A stretch of 5,063 bases of DNA from Betaproteobacteria bacterium (GCA_020028375.1 JAHZNX010000195.1:1-5063); one strand, 5' to 3'. Counted from the stretch's first letter, positions 1-4,883 are shown. The notes: generated from the sequence alone by a model not told the origin. Numbers and translations are program-made.

Positions 1-111
1 AGCGAACCCGATCGCTCGCCTCTCATTAGCGTCGGGATCCTGTCGCACGAGTTGCCCCGTATCGCTACCGTGAAAGGCTGCGTATCGCTCGCACGCTGTG
101 TTGCGCGCGGG

Positions 112-131
112 CTGTCGCCCGGGAGCGACAG
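112..131. repeat. Perfect 7-bp stem-loop in non-coding DNA
   Basis: CTGTCGC (112-118) and GCGACAG (125-131) are perfect reverse complements around a 6-base loop. No T-run follows on either strand, so it is not a standard intrinsic terminator. It could be a leader structure, a protein-binding dyad, or the remnant of the 3' end of a transcript entering from the left. Confidence 0.55.
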
Positions 132-268
132 GTACCGAGCGCCATTCCGTAAGCTACGTGTAAAGTTCCAGCAACAATTCGCTCCAGGAATTTACTCCGG
201 TGTTACGCGTCGTTTACAAGTTCGTAAGAATCCGCACGGCACGTCAACCTCGCCTACTCTTTGCGCGT

Positions 269-296
269 CCAACAGCCTGTTGGGCAGTTCGCCAAC
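269..296 (+). promoter_or_regulatory. 15-bp perfect dyad with overlapping alternative hairpin
   Basis: Positions 269-283 (CCAACAG, C, CTGTTGG) form a perfect dyad. Its right arm, GTTGG (279-283), can also pair with GCCAAC (291-296) using one bulged G, so two mutually exclusive hairpins share one strand. The element ends 19 bases before the Shine-Dalgarno of the gene at 327. Either a repressor operator or an RNA leader switch would fit; which one is inference. The dyad itself is seen directly. Confidence 0.4.
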
Positions 297-315
297 GATC
301 AACTTTCACAGCTAC

Positions 316-321
316 AGGAGG
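316..321 (+). promoter_or_regulatory. Strong Shine-Dalgarno, AGGAGG
   Basis: AGGAGG lies 5 bases before the ATG at 327 and fixes that codon as the start, rather than the in-frame start further upstream at 261. It is the strongest ribosome-binding site in the window and suggests high translation. Its GAGGTT part (318-323) is complementary to AACCTC at 246-251, so it could be masked in a long leader transcript. Confidence 0.8.
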
Positions 322-326
322 TTTAT

Positions 327-527
327 ATGAATCGCAACACCCTACTCGCGCTCGCGGTTGCCAGCGCGCTCGGACTCTCGAGTTTCGTGGCTTACGCCGA
401 TGACGAGAAGAAGGACGCCGAGAAGCCGCAGGTCACCGCCGATGACGAGAAGAAGGACGCCGAGAAGCCGCAACTCATCGCCGATGATGATAAGAAGGAA
501 AAGCCCAAGCCCGAGCTGATCGCGTAG
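327..527 (+). CDS. Small secreted protein made of three 14-residue charged repeats
   Basis: This encodes 66 residues of unknown function; I do not recognise a family. Residues 1-24 look like a classical Sec signal peptide: MNRN start, hydrophobic core LLALAVASALGL, and an A-Y-A site before DD. Cleavage there leaves 42 residues that are exactly three 14-residue units (25-38, 39-52, 53-66), each starting DD and ending in Ala. Units one and two read DDEKKDAEKPQ plus VTA or LIA; unit three is DDDKKEKPKPELIA. The mature part is rich in Asp, Glu, Lys and Pro, slightly acidic, and has no Cys or aromatic residue, so it is probably disordered and periplasmic or secreted. A strong AGGAGG precedes the ATG and a hairpin terminator follows, suggesting a monocistronic, well-expressed gene. 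The strong initiation site, clean signal peptide and dedicated terminator argue that it is real. Metal or polyanion binding or a stress role would be guesses. Confidence 0.8.
   Translation: MNRNTLLALAVASALGLSSFVAYADDEKKDAEKPQVTADDEKKDAEKPQLIADDDKKEKPKPELIA
395..472 (+). repeat. Exact 36-base tandem repeats inside the small secreted protein gene
   Basis: Bases 395-430 and 437-472 are identical, with a 42-base period that keeps the reading frame. A third, diverged unit follows at 483-524. The units correspond to the three 14-residue protein repeats at 399-440, 441-482 and 483-524. The near-identity of the first two units at DNA level, including third codon positions, points to a recent duplication. 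Copy number could change by slippage without breaking the frame. Confidence 0.9.
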
Positions 528-550
528 GCGGTCACAGCTAGACTCTGGGT

Positions 551-595
551 AGACCGGGCGCACGGGGTTGCGAGACCCCTGCGCCCGTCTTGTTT
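551..595 (+). terminator. Strong intrinsic terminator of the small repeat protein gene
   Basis: A long stem is formed by AGAC/GTCT (551-554 with 587-590), GGGCGCA/TGCGCCC (556-562 with 580-586) and GGGGT/ACCCC (564-568 with 575-579). It has single bulged C residues at 555 and 563 and the loop TGCGAG. TTGTTT follows at once on the plus strand; the opposite strand has no T-run. It lies 23 bases after the stop codon at 527, so it ends the small gene rather than tyrS. Confidence 0.75.
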
Positions 596-643
596 GGTAA
601 CGTCCGCGCCGTCCGGCGCATTACGACGGCAATACGCGGCCAC

Positions 644-683
644 GAACGATGGGGAATGAGCGAGTGAGTCTCGCTCATCGTTC
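644..683 (-). terminator. Hairpin just after tyrS, possible terminator
   Basis: A 9-bp perfect stem (ATGAGCGAG at 656-664 with CTCGCTCAT at 670-678, loop of 5) lies a few bases beyond the tyrS stop codon. An alternative outer pairing joins GAACGA (644-649) with TCGTTC (678-683) across a bulge. On the minus strand the hairpin is followed by CATTCCCC-like sequence rather than a U-tract, so it may protect the 3' end or terminate weakly. Confidence 0.35.
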
Positions 684-688
684 CGCGT

Positions 689-1891
689 TCAGCTGATGGT
701 GACGCGCGCGAACTTCCGCTTGCCGACCTGGATGAGATAGGAGCGCCCGGTGGCAAGCGTCAATGCCTTGTCGGACACTTTCCCGCCATCGACCTTGATG
801 CCCCCCTGCTGGATCAGCCGCGCCGCCTCCGATGCGCTGCTCGCCAGCTGCGCCAGCTTCAGCACCTGCGTGATGGCCGTCGCAGCACCGCCTGGCGATC
901 GAACCGTGACCTCGGGAATGTCCGCCGGCGTTTCGTGATCCCGGAATCGCGCGTTGAACTCCTCCCCCGCAAGCTGAGCGGCGTTCCTGCCGTGGAAGCG
1001 CTCCACGATCTCCCTGGCGAATTCGAACTTCACGTCCCGCGGGTTGCCGCCCTGCTTCACCGCCCGCTTCCTTGCGGTAAGCTCCGGGGCGGGCAGAAAC
1101 GACAGCAGCTCCACGTAGCGCCACATCAGCTCGTCCGAGATCGACATCAGCTTGCCAAAGATCTCCCCGGGCGGCTCGGTGATGCCGATAGTGTTGCCGA
1201 GCGACTTCGACATCTTGTTGACGCCGTCCGTCCCCTCCAGCAGCGGCAGGGTGAGAATGCACTGCGGCGGCTGCCCGTGCTCCTTCTGCATCTCGCGGCC
1301 CACCAGCAGGTTGAATTTCTGGTCGGTGCCGCCGAGCTCGAGATCCGCCCGGAGCTCGACGGAGTCGTAGCCCTGAACCAGGGGATAGAGGAATTCGTGG
1401 ATCGCGATCGGCTGCCGGGCCCGGTAGCGCTTGCCGAAATCGTCGCGCTCGAGCATGCGCGCCACCGTGTGCTTCGCCGCGAGCCGGATCAGGCCCGCGG
1501 CGTTCACTCCGTCCATCCATTTCGAGTTGAACACCACTTCGGTGCGGCCGCGGTCGAGGATCTTGAACACCTGGTCGGTGTAGGTTTTCGCATTCGCCTG
1601 GACCTCCGCGCGCGAGAGCGGCGGGCGCGTCGCGTTCCGGCCGGAGGGGTCGCCGATCATGCCGGTGAAATCACCGATCACGAAGAGGACGTGGTGCCCG
1701 AGGTCCTGCAGCTGGCGCAGCTTGTTGATGAGCACCGTGTGCCCGAGGTGGAGATCAGGGGCGGTGGGGTCGAATCCGGCTTTCACCCGCAGCGGCCGTC
1801 CCGCGGCGAGCTTCGCCCGCAGCTCCGACTCGACGAGCAGCTCGTCCGCGCCGCGCCGGATGACTTCGATGTGTTCTTCGATGGAAGTCAT
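689..1891 (-). CDS. tyrS: Tyrosyl-tRNA synthetase, short KMSKS type
   Basis: This class Ic aminoacyl-tRNA synthetase activates tyrosine with ATP and charges tRNA-Tyr in the cytoplasm. The 400-residue protein has the Rossmann catalytic domain with the HIGH-type signature HLGH at about 48-51 (within DPTAPDLHLGH) and the class I motif KMSKS at 226-230. Tyrosine/ATP-site segments LYPLVQGYDS (168-177) and GGTDQKFN (187-194) are present. A C-terminal S4-like RNA-binding domain covers about 336-400. The length and KMSKS match the TyrZ-like branch (about 400 residues) rather than the E. coli TyrS branch (424 residues, KFGKT). The start at 1891 gives a full-length N-terminus, although no good Shine-Dalgarno is visible before it. 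It is divergent from the M23 peptidase gene, and its 3' end faces the small repeat protein gene. It appears complete. Confidence 0.97.
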   Translation of the reverse strand: MTSIEEHIEVIRRGADELLVESELRAKLAAGRPLRVKAGFDPTAPDLHLGHTVLINKLRQLQDLGHHVLFVIGDFTGMIGDPSGRNATRPPLSRAEVQANAKTYTDQVFKILDRGRTEVVFNSKWMDGVNAAGLIRLAAKHTVARMLERDDFGKRYRARQPIAIHEFLYPLVQGYDSVELRADLELGGTDQKFNLLVGREMQKEHGQPPQCILTLPLLEGTDGVNKMSKSLGNTIGITEPPGEIFGKLMSISDELMWRYVELLSFLPAPELTARKRAVKQGGNPRDVKFEFAREIVERFHGRNAAQLAGEEFNARFRDHETPADIPEVTVRSPGGAATAITQVLKLAQLASSASEAARLIQQGGIKVDGGKVSDKALTLATGRSYLIQVGKRKFARVTIS

Positions 1892-1997
1892 GGTGCTAGG
1901 CGGCCGGCACTGTGCGCTATTTCACTATGCAAAATTGGGTTTGCCGCAGCGGGCGATTCTGTTAAGCTGGCCGCACCCCAAAAACCTCTGGGAAATC
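1892..1997. promoter_or_regulatory. Divergent promoter region between tyrS and the M23 gene
   Basis: These 106 bases separate two divergent start codons and must carry promoters for both, unless tyrS or the peptidase starts elsewhere. For the peptidase, TTGCCG (1941-1946) and TAAGCT (1963-1968) are 16 bases apart and would give a leader of about 20-25 bases. No convincing sigma-70 pair is seen for tyrS; CATAGT on the minus strand is a possible -10 without a matching -35. I see no T-box or other tRNA-sensing leader. Confidence 0.4.
1941..1968 (+). promoter_or_regulatory. Possible sigma-70 promoter for the M23 endopeptidase
   Basis: TTGCCG as -35 and TAAGCT as -10 have a 16-base spacer. The -35 matches the consensus at TTG-C-type positions only in part, and the -10 matches 3 of 6, so this is a weak prediction supported mainly by its position about 30 bases before the start codon. 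Confidence 0.3.
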
Positions 1998-3350
1998 ATG
2001 CAGCAAGAGCACAACATGATTGTAGCAGCCCTCAGCCGGTTTGTCGGGCGCGAGTCCGGCAAACTCCTCGTGCGGCGCATTGCCGGTTCGAAGCTCTGCC
2101 GCGCGGCAGTGGCGGTCGTGTTGCCGTTTATCGGCGTCGTGGCCGCGTTCGGCATCGCTCCGGACACCGTGACGGAGCCTCGCAAGCAGACGCCGGTCGT
2201 GCTGGAGCTGGCGCTGCCCGCTTCCAGCTCCGCAGGCGCTCCGGTCGAGGGCTACTGGCGCGAAGAGCGCGTATTGCACGGAGACACGCTGGCGACCTTG
2301 CTGGCACGGCTCGGCGCTGATGACCCGGAGGCACTGCGACACCTGCGCGCCACACGCTCGGCGCGGGCGCTCCACCAGCCCGCAGCGGGCAGGACGGCGC
2401 GTGCGCAGATCACGACGGAGGGGCAGCTGCTCGAGTTGCACTACCGCAACGGCGCCAACCACCTCACCGTGAAGCGCGATGGCGGGGGCATCAGCGTCGC
2501 GGAGCATCCGGCCGAGCTCGAACTGCGCGTGCTGATGAAATCCGCCGAAATTCGCACTTCACTCTTCTCTGCCAGCGACGCGGCGGGGCTCTCCGATGCA
2601 ATCGCCACGCAGCTCGCCGACATCTTCTCGACCGATATCGATTTTCACCGCGACCTGCGGCGCGGCGACCGCTTCTCGGTGGTCTACGAGATGTTCCATG
2701 ACCGCGGCGAGCCAGTGCGTGCGGGCCGCGTGCTGGCCGCGGAATTCATCAACGTCGGGCGCCTCTACCGCGCGGTCTACTTCCAGTACGACGAGAAGCG
2801 GGGCGGCTACTACACGCCCGACGGCAGAAACATCCGCAAGGCGTTCCTGCGCTCGCCGATCGAGTATTCGCGCATCTCGTCCGGATTCAGCAGCTCGCGC
2901 TTCCACCCGATCCTGGGCACGTGGCGCGCGCACAACGGCATCGATTACGCCGCGCCGCACGGCACTCGCATCCGGGCGACGGGCGACGGCGTGGTCGAGT
3001 TCGCGGGCCGCGATCATCGCGGTTACGGCAACCTGGTGGTGTTGCGCCACCAGTCCCGCTACACCACCTGGTACGGCCATCTCTCCGGGTTCGCCAAGGG
3101 GCTGCGCAAGGGCACGCGCGTCGCCCAGAGCGAGACCATCGGCTACGTCGGCGCAACCGGCCTCGCCACCGGCCCGCACCTGCACTACGAATTCCGCATC
3201 AACGACGTGCACCAGAACCCGCTGCGCGTGGTGATGCCCGCCGCGCCGCCTATCAGCGCCGAGTTGAAGCCCGCGTTCGAGGTTGAAGTCGAGCCGCTGG
3301 TACAGCAGTTGAAGCTGCTACGCAGCACCCATCTTGCCCGGCTCGACTGA
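1998..3350 (+). CDS. Membrane-anchored M23 peptidoglycan DD-metalloendopeptidase, MepM-like
   Basis: A zinc endopeptidase of family M23 (LytM type), expected to cut peptide cross-links of peptidoglycan in the periplasm. From the start at 1998 it has 450 residues. A basic N-terminus leads into one membrane segment at about 36-54 (AAVAVVLPFIGVVAAFGIA), consistent with an inner-membrane anchor. A LysM/OapA-like region follows at about 86-130 (VLHGDTLATLLARLG), then a linker domain at about 140-275 as in MepM and Csd3. The catalytic domain covers about 295-415. Zinc ligands are probably H312 and D316 (HNGID) and H396 of HLH; H361 (YGHLSG) and H394 are the catalytic histidines, so the enzyme looks active. 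The open frame extends back to 1659 inside tyrS. I chose 1998 because it is intergenic, follows GGGA and retains the anchor; ATG 2016 is an alternative. It is followed after 75 bases by anmK and may be co-transcribed with it. Confidence 0.93.
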   Translation: MQQEHNMIVAALSRFVGRESGKLLVRRIAGSKLCRAAVAVVLPFIGVVAAFGIAPDTVTEPRKQTPVVLELALPASSSAGAPVEGYWREERVLHGDTLATLLARLGADDPEALRHLRATRSARALHQPAAGRTARAQITTEGQLLELHYRNGANHLTVKRDGGGISVAEHPAELELRVLMKSAEIRTSLFSASDAAGLSDAIATQLADIFSTDIDFHRDLRRGDRFSVVYEMFHDRGEPVRAGRVLAAEFINVGRLYRAVYFQYDEKRGGYYTPDGRNIRKAFLRSPIEYSRISSGFSSSRFHPILGTWRAHNGIDYAAPHGTRIRATGDGVVEFAGRDHRGYGNLVVLRHQSRYTTWYGHLSGFAKGLRKGTRVAQSETIGYVGATGLATGPHLHYEFRINDVHQNPLRVVMPAAPPISAELKPAFEVEVEPLVQQLKLLRSTHLARLD

Positions 3351-3354
3351 GAGC

Positions 3355-3419
3355 CAGTGAGTGGTGTGCGTTAGAAACGTCATTCCCGCGGAGGCGGGAA
3401 TCCAGTTACCACTCACCTG
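3355..3419. repeat. Nested inverted repeat filling the M23-anmK gap
   Basis: The outer arms are CAG-TGAGTGGT (3355-3365) and ACCACTCA-C-CTG (3408-3419), which pair over 11 bp with one bulged base. They enclose the REP-like hairpin at 3382-3401. Together they occupy nearly the whole spacer between the peptidase stop codon and the anmK GTG start, ending 6 bases before it. No T-run follows, so read-through into anmK is likely. A role in mRNA processing, stability or differential translation is inferred. Confidence 0.6.
3382..3401. repeat. dRS3/REP-like 20-bp palindromic repeat
   Basis: ATTCCCGC and GCGGGAAT form an 8-bp perfect stem around GGAG. The 20 bases match the Neisseria dRS3 pattern ATTCCCNNNNNNNNGGGAAT. 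Very similar CATTCCCGC...GCGGGAATCCAG units are, from general knowledge, scattered between genes in many beta- and gammaproteobacteria. Multiple genomic copies are therefore expected, which this window alone cannot show. Confidence 0.75.
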
Positions 3420-3425
3420 CCCGCA

Positions 3426-4517
3426 GTGTCAGAGCTCTACATCGGGATAATGTCGGGCACGAGCCTCGACGGCGTGGACGCTGTCCTCGCCGCCGCGCGC
3501 GGCAGCGAGTTCCGGCTCCTTGCCAGCGCTCACCTTTCGTATCCCGCAAAACTGCGCTCGCGCCTGCTTGCCCTGCAGGAGAGCGCGCACGACGAGCTCC
3601 ACCGCGCCGCACTGCTCGCGAACGAGGTGTCCGACCTCTACGCGGGCGCCGTGCGGCGGCTGCTCGGCCGCGCCCGCGTCGGCGCGCGCGCCGTGACCGC
3701 GATTGGCTGCCATGGGCAGACCGTGCGACATCGGCCCGGCGACGGCTACACGTTGCAGCTTCTCAATGGAGCGCGGCTGGCGGAGCGGTCCGGCATCAGC
3801 GTCGTCTGCGATTTCCGCAGCCGCGACATCGCAGCCGGCGGCGAAGGCGCTCCGCTCGCGCCCGCATTCCACCGCGCGATGTTCGCGAACGCGCGCCGCT
3901 CCCGCGCCGTCGTCAACATCGGGGGCATCGCCAATCTCACCTCGCTTCCCGCGCGCGGCGCCGTGACCGGCTTCGACTGCGGGCCGGGCAACTGTCTGCT
4001 CGACGCGTGGATACGTGAAAGACGCCGCAAGCGCTACGACGCGCGCGGAGCATGGGCCGCGAGCGGTCGTGTAAATTCCCCGCTGCTCGCCAAGCTGCTC
4101 GCGCATCCGTTCTTCCGGCGCCGGCCGCCGAAGAGCGCCGGGCGCGAGGAATTCAACCTGCGCTGGGTGAAACGCGTGCTTTCGGGACGCGAACGCGCGG
4201 CGGATGTGCAGGCAACGCTCACAGAGCTGACTGCGGTCACGATCGCCCGCGCGGTGCGCCGCTACTCCGCGGGTGCTTACGAGGTCTTTGTCTGCGGTGG
4301 CGGTGCACGCAATCGCGCCCTGCTCGCGCGGCTCGCCGCGCTGCTACCGGGAAAACGGCTCGCGACGGCCAGGATGCTCGGCATCGAACCGGGGCACGTC
4401 GAGGCGCTCGCCTTCGCCTGGCTCGCGCGCCAGACGCTCAGGCGGGAGCCGGGAAACCTTCCCGCGGTAACCGGCGCGCGCGGCCCGCGCGTGCTCGGCG
4501 CCATTTATCCCAGGTGA
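3426..4517 (+). CDS. anmK: Anhydro-N-acetylmuramic acid kinase
   Basis: AnmK uses ATP and water to open the 1,6-anhydro ring of anhydro-MurNAc while phosphorylating it, giving MurNAc-6-phosphate. This is the cytoplasmic step that returns wall turnover sugars to metabolism, normally followed by the etherase MurQ. The 363-residue protein is close to the usual length (369 in E. coli). It shows the family signatures in order: IGIMSGTSLDGVD (6-18, nucleotide-binding loop), GCHGQTVRHRP (94-104), DFRSRDIAAGGEGAPL (129-144), VNIGGIANLT (163-172), GFDCGPGN (182-189, with D184 the expected catalytic base), PPKSAGREEFN (234-244) and VCGGGARN (289-296). The start is GTG; there is no clear Shine-Dalgarno, but residues 1-10 align with the family start. 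It follows the M23 gene by 75 bases on the same strand, fitting a shared wall metabolism unit. It appears complete and active. Confidence 0.96.
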   Translation: MSELYIGIMSGTSLDGVDAVLAAARGSEFRLLASAHLSYPAKLRSRLLALQESAHDELHRAALLANEVSDLYAGAVRRLLGRARVGARAVTAIGCHGQTVRHRPGDGYTLQLLNGARLAERSGISVVCDFRSRDIAAGGEGAPLAPAFHRAMFANARRSRAVVNIGGIANLTSLPARGAVTGFDCGPGNCLLDAWIRERRRKRYDARGAWAASGRVNSPLLAKLLAHPFFRRRPPKSAGREEFNLRWVKRVLSGRERAADVQATLTELTAVTIARAVRRYSAGAYEVFVCGGGARNRALLARLAALLPGKRLATARMLGIEPGHVEALAFAWLARQTLRREPGNLPAVTGARGPRVLGAIYPR

Positions 4518-4561
4518 TGCGTGACGACTGTCGGGTCGTGTTCTTGGGGCCCCTGTTCGCC

Positions 4562-4575
4562 GCCGAGCAGCGCAG
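4562..4575 (+). repeat. 14-bp direct repeat, copy 1
   Basis: GCCGAGCAGCGCAG recurs exactly at 4788-4801. The two copies bracket the double hairpin and the 13-bp stem-loop. A nested word, GCGCAGACCG, occurs at 4570-4579 and 4770-4779, exactly 200 bases apart. They may be remnants of a duplicated or inserted segment. Confidence 0.6.
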
Positions 4576-4594
4576 ACCGGCCCGGGGCTTCCAT

Positions 4595-4678
4595 CCCTCA
4601 TCCCATGCCCTTCTCCCAAGAGGAGAAGGGAATCTCGAGCCTCCCCTCTCCACTCGGGAGAGGGGCGGGGGTGAGGGG
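4595..4678. repeat. BIME-like element: two 9-bp hairpins within outer inverted arms
   Basis: Two perfect hairpins, each with a 9-bp stem and a 5-base loop, stand side by side: CCCTTCTCC/GGAGAAGGG (4608-4616 with 4622-4630) and CCCCTCTCC/GGAGAGGGG (4643-4651 with 4657-4665). Outer arms CCCTCA (4595-4600) and TGAGGG (4672-4677) are complementary, so the whole 84 bases can fold as a cloverleaf-like unit. The two hairpins are also related in sequence. Similar CCCTCACCCC...GGAGAGGGG units are familiar as dispersed intergenic repeats in proteobacterial genomes. No transposase is nearby. Confidence 0.75.
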
Positions 4679-4690
4679 ATCGAGCACTGG

Positions 4691-4730
4691 GCGAGTCGCG
4701 ATTAGGCTCGCTGAATCGCAGAAGACTCGC
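4691..4730. repeat. Imperfect 13-bp stem-loop
   Basis: GCGAGTCGCGATT (4691-4703) pairs with AATCGC (4714-4719) and GACTCGC (4724-4730), with AGAA bulged between them and a 10-base loop. Flanking GATCG (4678-4682) and CGATC (4734-4738) could extend it. No T-run follows on either strand. Confidence 0.55.
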
Positions 4731-4787
4731 GCCCGATCAGTCTGCAAGAGTCAAGCCGGTGCACGAGTTGCGCAGACCGCCGGGCCG

Positions 4788-4801
4788 GCCGAGCAGCGCA
4801 G
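4788..4801 (+). repeat. 14-bp direct repeat, copy 2
   Basis: Exact second copy of GCCGAGCAGCGCAG, 226 bases from the first at 4562. Confidence 0.6.
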
Positions 4802-4815
4802 GGATACCGCATTCC

Positions 4816-4857
4816 CCTTTCTTTCGTGCCTTTCTTTGGGGGAGCAAAGAAAGGCAC
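4816..4857. repeat. 13-bp perfect hairpin with CCTTTCTTT direct repeat
   Basis: GTGCCTTTCTTTG (4826-4838) and CAAAGAAAGGCAC (4845-4857) form a perfect 13-bp stem with loop GGGGAG. CCTTTCTTT occurs twice, at 4816-4824 and 4829-4837. The pyrimidine-rich CTTTCTTT motif with its inverted copy resembles a dispersed intergenic repeat common in GC-rich gammaproteobacteria. It adjoins a 7-bp GC palindrome (CGGCCCC/GGGGCCG, 4858-4872). Confidence 0.7.
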
Positions 4858-4883
4858 CGGCCCCCGGGGCCGCCCCCGGAAAT

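Larger units (their letters stand above)
1..326. other. Non-coding region with hairpins, upstream of the small repeat protein
   Basis: I see no recognisable gene, tRNA or rRNA here. A short open frame from position 52 gives a protein of low-complexity arginine/serine character with no motif, so I do not call it. The stretch holds a 7-bp stem-loop at 112-131, a weaker imperfect hairpin at 7-36 (CCCGA/TCGGG and CGCT/AGCG arms), and short complementary segments at 246-296 described separately. It most likely contains the promoter and leader of the gene at 327. No promoter hexamer pair is convincing; the best I can find is TTTACT near 190 with TACAAG about 18 bases downstream, which is weak. Confidence 0.5.
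4518..4883. other. Repeat- and hairpin-rich spacer between anmK and erpA
   Basis: No gene is supported here; the open frames are shadows of anmK extending past its stop or low-complexity translations. The spacer instead carries several palindromic units: a double hairpin at 4595-4678, a 13-bp stem at 4691-4730, a 13-bp perfect stem at 4826-4857 and a GC palindrome at 4858-4872. It also has short direct repeats: GCCGAGCAGCGCAG at 4562-4575 and 4788-4801, and GCGCAGACCG at 4570-4579 and 4770-4779. It lies between convergent genes, a usual home for REP/BIME-type elements. Confidence 0.7.

Noticed and set aside
261..326. Upstream start for the small secreted protein at 261
   Set aside because: It would bury the signal peptide and ignore the strong AGGAGG just before the ATG at 327.
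52..330. 92-codon plus-strand open frame
   Set aside because: There is no ribosome site or recognisable motif, the composition is random-looking, and it overlaps the leader of a better supported gene.
395..524. Tandem repeats considered as a CRISPR array
   Set aside because: The units are contiguous and in frame with no unique spacers, and they encode a regular protein repeat.
675..1520. Long open frame on the minus strand overlapping tyrS
   Set aside because: It is a shifted-frame shadow of tyrS in GC-rich DNA, with Arg/Gly/Ala-rich low-complexity translation and no motif.
1659..1997. Upstream extension of the M23 peptidase to position 1659
   Set aside because: The extra residues lie antisense to tyrS, look non-coding and would push the membrane anchor to the middle; the starts at 1998 or 2016 fit better.
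1892..1997. T-box or other tRNA-Tyr leader before tyrS
   Set aside because: The spacer is too short and lacks the T-box sequence; such leaders are mainly found in Gram-positive bacteria.
935..2320. 461-codon open frame on the plus strand across tyrS and the M23 start
   Set aside because: It is antisense to tyrS and runs out of frame into the peptidase gene; the His/Leu/Arg-rich product is typical of an antisense shadow.
2559..3212. 217-codon minus-strand open frame in the M23 gene
   Set aside because: It is antisense to the conserved catalytic domain and has no ribosome site, motif or family resemblance.
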